From Streptomyces diastatochromogenes (GTDB taxonomy: Bacteria > Actinomycetota > Actinomycetes > Streptomycetales > Streptomycetaceae), in the NCBI RefSeq assembly GCF_002242805.1, contig NZ_MCGQ01000041.1, positions 62,001-126,000 of the forward strand: a DNA stretch of 64,000 nucleotides. The letters run 5' to 3'. Each line of letters starts with the position of its first letter. Positions within the stretch are counted from its first letter, which is position 1. Shown one piece after another: positions 41,594 through 50,211 of this stretch. The notes under the pieces were generated by a model, which was given only the letters and a program-made list of their open reading frames with translations, did not search any database and had not been told where the DNA came from. Position numbers and translations under genes: made by a program.

Positions 41594-43636
41594 CTACTCG
41601 ACGTCGATGCCGTGATCGCGCACGAGCTGTGCCAGACCGCCCGGGTATCCCCGGCCGCCGACGACGAAGTCCCAGTCGCCGCCGGCCCGGCGCCGGAAGG
41701 AGCCGAGCACCAGGGCGGTTTCGTGGGGCCTGCCGTCCGAGACGTCCAGCCGGCCCAGCTCCGTCATCGCGGAGTCCAGCAACCGGATGCCGGCACCGGT
41801 GAACCCGGACAGATCGGCGTGCGGGGCGGCCTCCGGATCGATCGCGGCCACCAGCACCAGCCGGTCCGCGCGATCCGGCAGCGCGTCGAAGGCCACCCTC
41901 AGGGCGGCCCGGTCGGGCGGCACGGCCGCCACCGTGCGCACCGAACCGTCGGGCGTGGCCGGGTTGTTGAAGAAGACGAAGTGCTCGTCGCTCAGCACCC
42001 GGCTGCCCGTGCAGACCAGCGCGCAGACGTCCAGCGCCACGTCACCGGACCAGGACATCCCCAGCACGTTGTAGTCCTCGCGTGCCGCCGGCTCGGGCCT
42101 CGCGGCGGGCCGGCCCCGCTCCCCCAGGCGGCCGCGGAGCCCGTGCCGGTGCAGCAGGTCGACTAGTTCGGTGCCGGAGATCAGCTCAAGGGGCTTGCCC
42201 TGGGCGAAGGTGCGCGAGCCGGGTCCGAAGCCCGACGTCGTGACCAGCACCCCCTTGTTCGCTCCGACGTCCTGCACCGTCCCGTACAGGTCGCGCACCG
42301 CCGTGGGCGGCACCGTGTTGCGGTAGCGCTTCACCTGTACGACGATCTTGCCGCCGCGGATCGGAGTCGGATCCACCGCGTCGACGTCCACCCCGCCGTC
42401 GTTCGAGCGCTCGGTCGTCACCGCCTCCATGCCCATGGCCCGGAACAGGTCGGCGACCAGGGACTCGAAGGCGATCGGATCCATGTCGTACAGATCCGGT
42501 TCCTCGTCGCCCCCGCGGGTGACCGGACGGTCCCGGACGTCCTCGGGCCGGCGGCTCGGCCGGACCGCGGCGAGCTGGTCCGGCCGGGCCGAGAGCTGCC
42601 CCCGCAGGGCCTCGGTCAGACAGCTGACCGGGTCCACCTGCTCCAGGTGCAGACCGGTGAACATGCCCCGCGGAGCCATGACGGTGGCCAGGCAGATGAG
42701 CGCCTGCCGTCCCGTCGCCGGATCGTGGTCGTCCACGACCCCGTTCAGCGCGACGGACTCCAGCGCCCCGGACTCGTCCGCCGCGAACAGCTGGTGGACG
42801 GCCAGCAGCACGCTCTGCGCCAGCACCTCCCGGTACAGCGCACGGCGCTGCCCCACGGGACGCGGGGTCTCCTTGTCCTGGTCCAGCGTGGGCATGTACC
42901 GCACCGACTTCGCCTCGGGGACGACGCCGTAGCCGGGCAGCTCCCAGTCCAGCACCAGCTGCCGGGCCGCCGGGTCGTAGGCCGCGGAGACCTGCCGCGG
43001 AAACCCCTCCGGCCAGGTCGTGGCGGCGTACAGGACGGCCGAGAAGTACTCGACCACCGCCTCGGGGTCGCCGCTCCTGACACCCTCGGTCAGCTCGGTG
43101 ACCCCGGCGTTGTGCCGCCGTACCTCCGACAGGTGGGCGCCGGTCCGCTGCTCGTACTCGTGCCGGTGGGCGGCGAGTTGCTGCTGTCGCTGCGCCTCGG
43201 CGGCCTGGGCGGCATACCAGTCGTGCTCGAACCGGGCCCGGGCCTCGGCCTCGGCCTGCGCGCGCCGGCCGGCGGTCCAGCCACCCTGCGGCTGGTACTG
43301 CGCCGGATCCGGCATGCGCACCGGCCAGGCGAGGGGCCCCGGGTCGAACGCCTGGACCTCCTCGGTGCGCAGCAGCGCCGCCGCCCGGAAGGCCGGGGCG
43401 CGGCACCCGGCGGCCAGCAGCCCCTGCAGGGACGCCACCCGGTCGTCCAGCTCCGCCGTGCGCCGCCCCGCCTCCGCCTGCCGGTACTCACGTTGGTTCT
43501 GGGCGAGTTGCCGCTGGTGGGCCCGCGCCTGCCGTTCCTGCTCCCTGCGCTGCCGGGCCTCGGCCTCTCTCTGACGCTGCTGCTGCCGCTGCACCTCGGC
43601 CCAGACCCCCACCAAACCAGCAGAGCGACGACTCAT
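41594..43636 (-). CDS. Mrr-type restriction endonuclease fused to a TerD domain
   Basis: The 680-residue protein has three parts. Residues 1-175 are a Gln/Arg/Glu-rich coiled coil. Residues about 380-480 are a Mrr_cat nuclease domain: MDPIAFESLVADLFRAMG, then Asp417 in GGVDVDA and QVK at 434-436, completing a PD-(D/E)xK site. Residues 522-670 match TerD: NVLGMSWSGDVALDVCALV, SDEHFVFFNNPATPDGSV and LVLVAAID. Mrr nucleases cut modified DNA; TerD is a Ca-binding domain of tellurite/phage-resistance systems. A nuclease directly joined to TerD suggests a stress- or phage-responsive defence protein. The mid-section at 190-350 has no known domain. ATG 43636. Confidence 0.85.
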   Translation of the reverse strand: MSRRSAGLVGVWAEVQRQQQRQREAEARQRREQERQARAHQRQLAQNQREYRQAEAGRRTAELDDRVASLQGLLAAGCRAPAFRAAALLRTEEVQAFDPGPLAWPVRMPDPAQYQPQGGWTAGRRAQAEAEARARFEHDWYAAQAAEAQRQQQLAAHRHEYEQRTGAHLSEVRRHNAGVTELTEGVRSGDPEAVVEYFSAVLYAATTWPEGFPRQVSAAYDPAARQLVLDWELPGYGVVPEAKSVRYMPTLDQDKETPRPVGQRRALYREVLAQSVLLAVHQLFAADESGALESVALNGVVDDHDPATGRQALICLATVMAPRGMFTGLHLEQVDPVSCLTEALRGQLSARPDQLAAVRPSRRPEDVRDRPVTRGGDEEPDLYDMDPIAFESLVADLFRAMGMEAVTTERSNDGGVDVDAVDPTPIRGGKIVVQVKRYRNTVPPTAVRDLYGTVQDVGANKGVLVTTSGFGPGSRTFAQGKPLELISGTELVDLLHRHGLRGRLGERGRPAARPEPAAREDYNVLGMSWSGDVALDVCALVCTGSRVLSDEHFVFFNNPATPDGSVRTVAAVPPDRAALRVAFDALPDRADRLVLVAAIDPEAAPHADLSGFTGAGIRLLDSAMTELGRLDVSDGRPHETALVLGSFRRRAGGDWDFVVGGRGYPGGLAQLVRDHGIDVE

Positions 43637-43818
43637 CCGCTGTATGCCCTCCCCAGGACGTCGGCATCGCCGACCGAACTCCGGCCGCCCCCACAACCGG
43701 TCGTAACCGGACGACTTTATCCGGCATGTGCCGTCCCGCACATGCCGGAAACGAAATGCCTCCGTCGGCCCTCACATGGCACCATCGCCCTTCACCGATC
43801 GGAAGACCCGGGGGATTC

Positions 43819-44256
43819 ATGGCGAACGAGCTGCTCACCGTCTGTCTGCCGCCGGACGCCGGGCCGGATCTGCGTGCTGCCGTCGCCGCCGCGCTCGCGC
43901 CGTACGACATGAACGGAACGCACAAGCCCTACCAGGGTGAATGGGACCACTGGCGGATCGGGTGCCCGGGTTCGGAGTTCATGGTGGTCCCCGGGCACGA
44001 GGACGATCCACGGTTGATCCGGGACACGGAGAAGTTCCGTGGCGAGGTCCGCGAGTGGGTTCCCGGGTTGTGTGACGGGGGTCCTCGGAGGTTGCTCGAC
44101 TTCGGGGCCATGCGGGCGCGGACGGACGCGGTGACCGCGGACCACCTGCTCACCCTGGAAGGGGCCTGGGCCTACGACTACACCCTGGACATGGACTCCT
44201 ACCTCGACGACCTGCCTCCCGACACGCTGCTGGTACGCCTACGGATCCACTGCTGA
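43819..44256 (+). CDS. Uncharacterised small protein (145 residues)
   Basis: No family was recognised. The soluble, acidic protein starts MANELLTVCLPPDAGPDL behind GGGGGATTC and has an aromatic-rich centre (HKPYQGEWDHWRIG) and an acidic C-terminus with YLDDLPPDTLLVRLRI. It faces the Mrr-TerD gene divergently, and a link to that gene is possible but not evident. Confidence 0.65.
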   Translation: MANELLTVCLPPDAGPDLRAAVAAALAPYDMNGTHKPYQGEWDHWRIGCPGSEFMVVPGHEDDPRLIRDTEKFRGEVREWVPGLCDGGPRRLLDFGAMRARTDAVTADHLLTLEGAWAYDYTLDMDSYLDDLPPDTLLVRLRIHC

Positions 44257-44322
44257 CCTGACGGTTCCGTTCACCCGCCTCGGGTGAAGCCGGCCCGCGC
44301 CTGCCGTGCCCAAGCTGGCGCA

Positions 44323-45633
44323 GTGAGATCGGCTTCCAGCCGGGCTCCCGTCCTGTGGGCCCGTTCGGCGCTGCTCGCCCTGCTGGGCAGCGTGGCGGTT
44401 CCGCTTGTCGTCGCCGGGCTGAAGAGTGTGCTGTGGGTGCTGGTCGGGGTGGCGGGGCTGGTGCTCACCGCGGTCGGGGTGTGGTGGGCCCTCGCGCACA
44501 CCGGAGTCGTCCGGGCCGTGGGGACGCTGGTGTCGGTGGCCGCGCCGCTGGCGGTCCTCGCGCTGTATGCCGTGCACGACCTGTTGTGGCCTGCTTGCGT
44601 GTCGCTGGGCCTGTGGGTGCTCGCGGTCGTGGCCGCTCGGATCGCCCTGACCCCTGCGGGCGCGGATTCCGGGCGCCGCCGTGCCCGGGGCCCCGTTCAG
44701 CCGCCGCGCCGGCCGTGGATCCTGATGAACCCGAACTCCGGCGGCGGCAAGGTGGCCCGCTTCCACCTGGCGGAGCGGGCACGGGCGGCGGGCGCCGGGG
44801 TCGTCCTGCTGGACCCGGCACGGCACCAGGACGTGGCGGAGCTGGCCCGGCGCGCGGTGGCGGAGGGCGCCGACCTGCTGGGGGTGGCCGGCGGGGACGG
44901 CACGCAGGCCCTGGTCGCCGAGGTCGCGGCCCGGCACGGCCTGCCCTTCATCGTGATTCCGGCCGGCACGCGCAACCACTTCGCCCTGGACCTCGGCCTG
45001 GACCGGGACGATCCGGCGGCCGCCCTGGAGGCGCTGACCGACGGTGACGAGTTCCGGGTCGACCTCGGGTTCGCCGCCGACCGGGTGTTCGTCAACAACG
45101 TCTCCTTCGGCACGTACGCGGCCGTGGTGGCCGATCCCGCCTACCGGGACCAGAAGGTCCGCACCACCCTGCGGGAGCTGCCCGATCTCCTCACCGGCGA
45201 CAGGGCCCCCAGCCTGCGGATGCGGGCCGGCCGGACGCGGGCCGAGGGCCTGCAGGCGCTGCTCGTCAGCAACAACCCCTACCGGCGTGCCCTCGACGTC
45301 GACCGTCCGGGGCGCAGGGTCTGCCTGGACTCCGGGCGGCTCGGCGTGCTGTGCGTGCACGTCGGCGGCACCGCGCAGGCGGCCCAGCTGGTACGCGGTC
45401 CGGGCGCGCCGGGGCTGCGACGGCTGACGGCGCGGGAGGTGGTCGTGGAGACGGACGCGGCGACCGTCCCGGCCGGGATCGACGGGGAGCACGTCATGCT
45501 GCCCGTACCCGTCGTGTGCCGGATCGTCCCCGGCACCCTGCGGGTCCGCGTGCCGCGCCACCGTCCCGGTTCGCCCGTCGCCAGACCGGCGGCCGACTGG
45601 CCGAGGGTGGCACGGCTCGCGCTGGGGAGGTGA
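44323..45633 (+). CDS. Diacylglycerol/sphingosine-kinase-family lipid kinase with N-terminal membrane region
   Basis: The 436-residue protein has about four hydrophobic segments in its first 110 residues and then a DAGK catalytic domain: WILMNPNSGGGKVARFHL, the GGDGT nucleotide motif in LLGVAGGDGTQALVAEV, and IVIPAGTRNHFALDLGLD. It should phosphorylate a membrane lipid such as diacylglycerol or an undecaprenol-like alcohol. GTG 44323 is taken as the start; GTG 44284 would add 13 residues and no strong ribosome site favours either. It converges with the SulP gene, with stops three bases apart. Confidence 0.88.
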   Translation: MRSASSRAPVLWARSALLALLGSVAVPLVVAGLKSVLWVLVGVAGLVLTAVGVWWALAHTGVVRAVGTLVSVAAPLAVLALYAVHDLLWPACVSLGLWVLAVVAARIALTPAGADSGRRRARGPVQPPRRPWILMNPNSGGGKVARFHLAERARAAGAGVVLLDPARHQDVAELARRAVAEGADLLGVAGGDGTQALVAEVAARHGLPFIVIPAGTRNHFALDLGLDRDDPAAALEALTDGDEFRVDLGFAADRVFVNNVSFGTYAAVVADPAYRDQKVRTTLRELPDLLTGDRAPSLRMRAGRTRAEGLQALLVSNNPYRRALDVDRPGRRVCLDSGRLGVLCVHVGGTAQAAQLVRGPGAPGLRRLTAREVVVETDAATVPAGIDGEHVMLPVPVVCRIVPGTLRVRVPRHRPGSPVARPAADWPRVARLALGR

Positions 45634-45635
45634 CG

Positions 45636-47375
45636 TCACCCGGCGCCGGTGGTCCACTGCGCGCCGGTGCGCAGGCGATAGGCGGCGACGGCGGCCTCGA
45701 CCGTGGGGAAGAAGTGGTCCGGGTCGATGGTGCGGGTGAGCCCGTACCGTTCGATCTTCCGCCGCACCGGGTCCTTCAGCTCGGCGAACACCAGATGGAC
45801 GTGGGCGGCGTTGAGGTCCTCGTCGAGGCCCTCCAGGACGTCGGCGGCGGTGGTGTCCACGTCGGTCATCGGCTCGGCCGCGACCACGATCCAGCTCGGC
45901 GGCGGGTCTCCCCGGGCGAGCCGGCGGACCTGGTCGCGGAAGGTCCTGGCGTTGGCGAAGAAGAGCGGGGCGTCGAACCGGTAGATCACCAGACCGGGCA
46001 GCCGCTGTGCGCCGGGGTAGGAGCGGATGTCGTGGTAGCCCTCCAGTCCCGGCACCCGGCCCAGCACGGTGTCGTACGGCCACCAGGCGCGGCGGAAGAC
46101 GTTCAGGACGGACAGCGCGACCGCGATCGCGATGCCGGGCAGCACGCCGAGGAACGCGACGCCGAGGAAGGCCGTGATCGACAGCAGGAACTCGACGCGG
46201 CGCTGCCGCCACAGCCGTACGGTCCCCGGGACGTCGGCGAGGGACAGGGACGCGACGATCACCACGGCGGCCAGGGCGGGCTGGGGCAGGTTCCGGAACA
46301 GCCCCGGGACCAGCACGAGCATGAGGACGATCAGGGCCGCGCCGACGACCCCGGTCAGCTGGGTCCTCGCGCCGGCCCGCTCCGCCACCGCCGTGCGCGA
46401 GCCGCTCGTGCTCACCGGGAAGCCCTGGAAGAAGCCCGCCGCCAGGTTGGCCGCGCCGATCCCGGCCATCTCCTGGTTGCCCCGGACCTCCTGCCCGGTG
46501 CGGGCCGCGAAGGCCGACGCGTTGGAGATGGTGTCGGCCAGGGAGACCACGGCGATGCCCAGGGCGCCCGCGGACAGCGGACCGAGGTCGTCGAGCCGGA
46601 CGTCGGGGACGGTGAACGGCGGGAAGCCCTTCGGCAGCACCCCGACCAGGCCGACCCCGTGCTCGTCCAGCTCGAACACGGCGGCGGCGCCGATCGCCAG
46701 CACCACCATCACCAGCACCGCGGGCACCTTCGGCAGCCGGCGCTGCAGCACCAGCAGCAGCACGACCCCGCCGATCCCCACCGCGGCCGCGGCCGGCACG
46801 ACCGCCCCGGCGGCCAGCTTCTCGACGAGGCCGACGCACTCCCCGATCAGGGTGTCCGCCTCGACCTTGAAGCCGAGCAGCTTGGGCAGCTGGCCGATCA
46901 GGATGGTCAGGGCCAGCCCGTTCATGTAGCCGATCATCGTGGGCCTGGAGATCAGGTCGGCGACGAAGCCGAGCCGCGCCACCCGGGCCAGGATCATCAC
47001 CAGCGCGACCATCAGGGCGAGCATCGAGGCCAGGGCGACGGCCCGGTCGGGGTTACCGCCCGCCCCGGCCAGCGGGAGCACGGTGGCGGCGATCATCGGC
47101 CCGAGCGAGGAGTCCGGTCCCAGCACCAGGATCCGGGACGGTCCGCACACCGCGTAGCCCAGCAGGCACAGGATCGACGTGTACAGGCCGGTGATCGGCG
47201 GCAGGCCCGCGAGTTCGGCGTACGCCATGCCCTGCGGCACCAGCAGCGTCGTCAGGACGACTCCGGCGACCAGGTCCTTGGCCAGCCACTCGCGCCGGTA
47301 CGACGACACGGCGCGGACGCCGGGGACGGCGCGCAGCCCGGACAGTACCCGCTGGGTGGCGTGCCGGGTCGCCAT
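45636..47375 (-). CDS. SulP-family anion transporter with STAS domain
   Basis: The 579-residue protein has about eleven membrane segments with the SulP signature LVPQGMAYAELAGLPPITGLYTSILC near residue 50, and a C-terminal STAS domain (FDAPLFFANARTFRDQV, VDTTAADVLEGL). Such proteins move sulfate, bicarbonate or other anions with Na+ or H+. It is last in the operon with the P-type ATPase and PPK2 genes. A triple 27-base repeat ends at its start, and a nine-codon frame in that repeat stops directly at the SulP ATG. Confidence 0.92.
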   Translation of the reverse strand: MATRHATQRVLSGLRAVPGVRAVSSYRREWLAKDLVAGVVLTTLLVPQGMAYAELAGLPPITGLYTSILCLLGYAVCGPSRILVLGPDSSLGPMIAATVLPLAGAGGNPDRAVALASMLALMVALVMILARVARLGFVADLISRPTMIGYMNGLALTILIGQLPKLLGFKVEADTLIGECVGLVEKLAAGAVVPAAAAVGIGGVVLLLVLQRRLPKVPAVLVMVVLAIGAAAVFELDEHGVGLVGVLPKGFPPFTVPDVRLDDLGPLSAGALGIAVVSLADTISNASAFAARTGQEVRGNQEMAGIGAANLAAGFFQGFPVSTSGSRTAVAERAGARTQLTGVVGAALIVLMLVLVPGLFRNLPQPALAAVVIVASLSLADVPGTVRLWRQRRVEFLLSITAFLGVAFLGVLPGIAIAVALSVLNVFRRAWWPYDTVLGRVPGLEGYHDIRSYPGAQRLPGLVIYRFDAPLFFANARTFRDQVRRLARGDPPPSWIVVAAEPMTDVDTTAADVLEGLDEDLNAAHVHLVFAELKDPVRRKIERYGLTRTIDPDHFFPTVEAAVAAYRLRTGAQWTTGAG

Positions 47376-47448
47376 CTACGGCCTCTCACGTCCTGTCGCC
47401 ATCTACGGCCTTCCCCGTCCCGTCGCCGTCCACGGCCTTTCACGTCCT
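47368..47448 (-). repeat. Triple 27-base tandem repeat from ATPase stop to SulP start
   Basis: Three 27-base units begin at 47368, 47395 and 47422 (plus strand GTCGCCATCTACGGCC, GTCGCCATCTACGGCC, GTCGCCGTCCACGGCC). The rightmost unit contains the ATPase TGA, the leftmost the SulP ATG. They carry ribosome-site-like purine runs (GGGGAAGG, GAGAGG) on the coding strand. Confidence 0.85.
47376..47402 (-). CDS. Possible coupling peptide ahead of SulP (8 residues)
   Basis: Within the second repeat unit, ATG 47402 starts MATGRERP and then TAG, which abuts the SulP ATG at 47375 with no base between. A GGGGAAGG purine run lies about seven bases upstream. The peptide could couple SulP translation to upstream ribosomes, or simply be a by-product of the repeat. 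Confidence 0.35.
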   Translation of the reverse strand: MATGRERP

Positions 47449-50157
47449 CGCGGCCCGCCTGGCGACAAGCTTGCCCAGCTCCCACAGGCCGAGCAGAACC
47501 AGCGCCGGCACCAGCGCCCAGCCGAACTGCCGCACGTTGATCTGTGTCGTGCCCAGCAGCCGCCGGAACCCGTCCAGCTGCGTGACCAGCACCGCGAGGA
47601 CGAACTCCACGAGCATCGCCCAGTTCATCTGCTTGCTGTCGAAGCTGTCGGCGGTCAGGACGGTCGCCGTCTCGCTGCGGCATTCGAGCGCGGCCACGAT
47701 CAGGCAGAGCGCGAAGGACGTGAACGCGATGGACTGGCCGACGGCGGTGCTGCCGTAGTGCGACTCGCCGAGCTTGATCAGGGCGAGCAGGCCGATGGTG
47801 ATCGCCAGCCCGGAGAGCCCGACCGTGATCATCACGCCCCTGGTCAGCACCGGTTCACCGCGCGGACGCGGCCGGCGCTCCATGAGTCCGGGGCTCTGCC
47901 GGTCGAAGCCGAGCGCGAAGCCGAAGGCCGCGTTGACGAAGAAGTGGATCCACAGCACCTGGGGCGGGGTGAAGGGTTCGCCCGCCGCGATGTTGAACAG
48001 GGTCGCGCCGAGGAAGGTCAGGACGAACACCACGAGGAGGACGAGGACGAAGCGGATGTACTTGGTGAGGTTGTCGTAGATCTTGCGGCCCTGCTCGACG
48101 GCGAAGACGATCGTCGCGAAGTTGTCGTCGGCCAGCACCATGCGCCCGGCGTTCTTGGCGACCTCCGTGCCGGAGCCCATGGCGATGCCGATGTCGGCCG
48201 CCTTGATGGCCGGGGCGTCGTTGACGCCGTCCCCGGTCATGGCCACCACGTGGCCCTTCTTCTTGAGCGTGTCGGCCAGCAACACCTTGTGTTCGGGGGC
48301 GACGCGGCCGACCACCCCGATGTCGTCGATCCGGGCGAGCCGCTCGCTCTCCGGCAGCGCGGCGAAGTCGGCGCCGAGGAGCGCCTCGCCCTCGATGCCC
48401 AGCTGCCGGGCGATGGCGGCACCCGTGACGACGTCGTCCCCGGTCACCATCCGCACCCGGATGTGCGCGGCCTGCGCGTCGGCCACGGCGGCCCGCGACT
48501 CGGCACGCGGCGGATCGACCATGCCGACCAGGCTCGTCATCTGCAGGTCGGTGACGTGGGCGAGCAGGTCGCCGTCCGGATCGAAGGCGGCGGGGTCGAG
48601 GTCGCGGCGCGCGGCGGCCATCACCCGCAGCCCCTCGCCGCCCATGCGCTCGACATGGGTCTGGGCCCGCTCACGCAGCTCCGTGTCCCAGGGGACGGCC
48701 GTACCGTCGCGCAGCGCGGTGGCGGCCCGGTCCATGACCGCGGGCGCCGCCCCCTTCACGAAGCACCGCACGACCGGCCGGCCGGCCGCGTCCGTGGCCG
48801 AGTGGAAGGTGGCCATCAGCTTGTACGAGGGGTCGAACGGCAGCGTGGCCAGCCGGGGCAGCCGCTCCCTGGTGGCGTCGATGTCCAGCCCGGCCTTGTG
48901 GCCGAGCACCAGCAGGGCGCCCTCGGTGGGGTCGCCGACCACGTTGCCGTCCACGAGCTTGGCGTCGCTGGCGACCAGGTAGGGCAGGATCGCGTCCTCG
49001 ATGCCGGGCGTGCTGCCGACGGCGTGCTGGACCTGGCCCTCCAGGTGGTAGCCGGTGCCGGAGACGGTGTAGCGGTCGCCGGGATCGATCACCTCCACGA
49101 CGGTCATCTGGTTCATGGTGAGCGTGCCGGTCTTGTCGGAGTTGATCGCCGAGGTGAACCCCAGCGACTCCACCGACGGCAGGTCCTTCACGATCGCCTC
49201 GCGCCGGGCCAGGTCGACCCCGCCGATCGACAGGATGGTCTGGGTCACCGTGGGCAGGGCCTCCGGAATGGCGGCGATGGCCAGAGAGACCGCGCTCACG
49301 AACAACGCGTCCCACGCCTCGCCGCGGCCGCGCCCCAGGACGAACATCACGATCATCGTCAGTCCGGCCGCCCCCGTGATCCACAGGGTGAGCCGGTTGA
49401 GTTCCTGGTCCAGGGGGGAGGCCTCGCGGGGTGTCGCCGACAGCATCCCGGAGATGCGGCCGAGTTCGGTGCCGACGCCAGTGGCCGTGACGATCACCGT
49501 CGCGCTGCCGTGCGTGACCGGCGTGTTCATGAACGCCATGTTCGTCCGGTCCCCGGGGCCCAGGTCGCCGTCGGCCAGGGTCGTCGCGTCCTTGACGGCG
49601 GGCACGCTCTCGCCGGTCAGTGCCGACTCGTCGATCTGCAGGGCGCTGGCCGTGATGATCCGGCCGTCGGCCGGGACCTCGTCCCCGGCGGCGAGGAGCA
49701 CGACGTCACCGACGACGACCTCCTCGGCCGGAATCTCGGTCTCCGCCCCGCCCCGGCGCACCCGGGCGGTGGCCTTCAGCATCGACTTGAGCGCGTTCAT
49801 GGCGCTCTCGGCCTTGCCCTCCTGCCGCATGCCGACAACCGCGTTGAGGACCGTCAGCACGACCAGGAGGATGCCCGTGCTCCACTCCGCGATCAGGAAC
49901 GACACCACGGCTGCGGCGACCAGGACCAGCTGCATGTAGCTGCGGTACTGGGCCAGGTAGCGGCGCCAGCCCGGCAGGGGTTTCTCCTCCGGCAGCGCGT
50001 TCGGACCGTTCGCCCGCAGCAGCTCCGCCGCCCTCGCCGGGGACAGCCCCACGGCCGGATCCACCTCGAACGCGGCGGCGACCTCCGCCGCGGGACGCGC
50101 GTACCAGGCCCGGTCGTCCGTCGCCCCCTCGTGCGGGGCATCCGTCTGCGCGGTCAT
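47440..50157 (-). CDS. P-type (PacL/Ca2+-like) cation-transporting ATPase
   Basis: The 905-residue protein has P2-ATPase order: cation-ATPase N-terminus, IDESALTGESVPAV (TGES loop), the PEALP motif in transmembrane helix 4, the phosphorylation site SDKTGTLTMNQM, and the MVTGDDVVTGAAIA and MTGDGVNDAPAIKAADIGIAMG hinge motifs. Ten membrane segments are expected. Members of this group export Ca2+, Mn2+, Na+ or H+; the ion cannot be settled. GAGAGGAGG precedes ATG 50157. It lies between PPK2 and SulP genes in one operon. Confidence 0.93.
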   Translation of the reverse strand: MTAQTDAPHEGATDDRAWYARPAAEVAAAFEVDPAVGLSPARAAELLRANGPNALPEEKPLPGWRRYLAQYRSYMQLVLVAAAVVSFLIAEWSTGILLVVLTVLNAVVGMRQEGKAESAMNALKSMLKATARVRRGGAETEIPAEEVVVGDVVLLAAGDEVPADGRIITASALQIDESALTGESVPAVKDATTLADGDLGPGDRTNMAFMNTPVTHGSATVIVTATGVGTELGRISGMLSATPREASPLDQELNRLTLWITGAAGLTMIVMFVLGRGRGEAWDALFVSAVSLAIAAIPEALPTVTQTILSIGGVDLARREAIVKDLPSVESLGFTSAINSDKTGTLTMNQMTVVEVIDPGDRYTVSGTGYHLEGQVQHAVGSTPGIEDAILPYLVASDAKLVDGNVVGDPTEGALLVLGHKAGLDIDATRERLPRLATLPFDPSYKLMATFHSATDAAGRPVVRCFVKGAAPAVMDRAATALRDGTAVPWDTELRERAQTHVERMGGEGLRVMAAARRDLDPAAFDPDGDLLAHVTDLQMTSLVGMVDPPRAESRAAVADAQAAHIRVRMVTGDDVVTGAAIARQLGIEGEALLGADFAALPESERLARIDDIGVVGRVAPEHKVLLADTLKKKGHVVAMTGDGVNDAPAIKAADIGIAMGSGTEVAKNAGRMVLADDNFATIVFAVEQGRKIYDNLTKYIRFVLVLLVVFVLTFLGATLFNIAAGEPFTPPQVLWIHFFVNAAFGFALGFDRQSPGLMERRPRPRGEPVLTRGVMITVGLSGLAITIGLLALIKLGESHYGSTAVGQSIAFTSFALCLIVAALECRSETATVLTADSFDSKQMNWAMLVEFVLAVLVTQLDGFRRLLGTTQINVRQFGWALVPALVLLGLWELGKLVARRAART

Positions 50158-50172
50158 GGCGCGCGCCTCCTC

Positions 50173-50211
50173 TCAGCCGTTCCCGTCAGCCGTTCCCGTC
50201 AGCCGTTCCCG
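50173..50211 (-). repeat. Triple 13-base tandem repeat at the PPK2 stop
   Basis: Three exact 13-base units (TCAGCCGTTCCCG on the plus strand) at 50173, 50186 and 50199. Each contains a TGA on the coding strand; the first read stop ends PPK2, and the last unit abuts the ATPase ribosome site. Confidence 0.85.
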
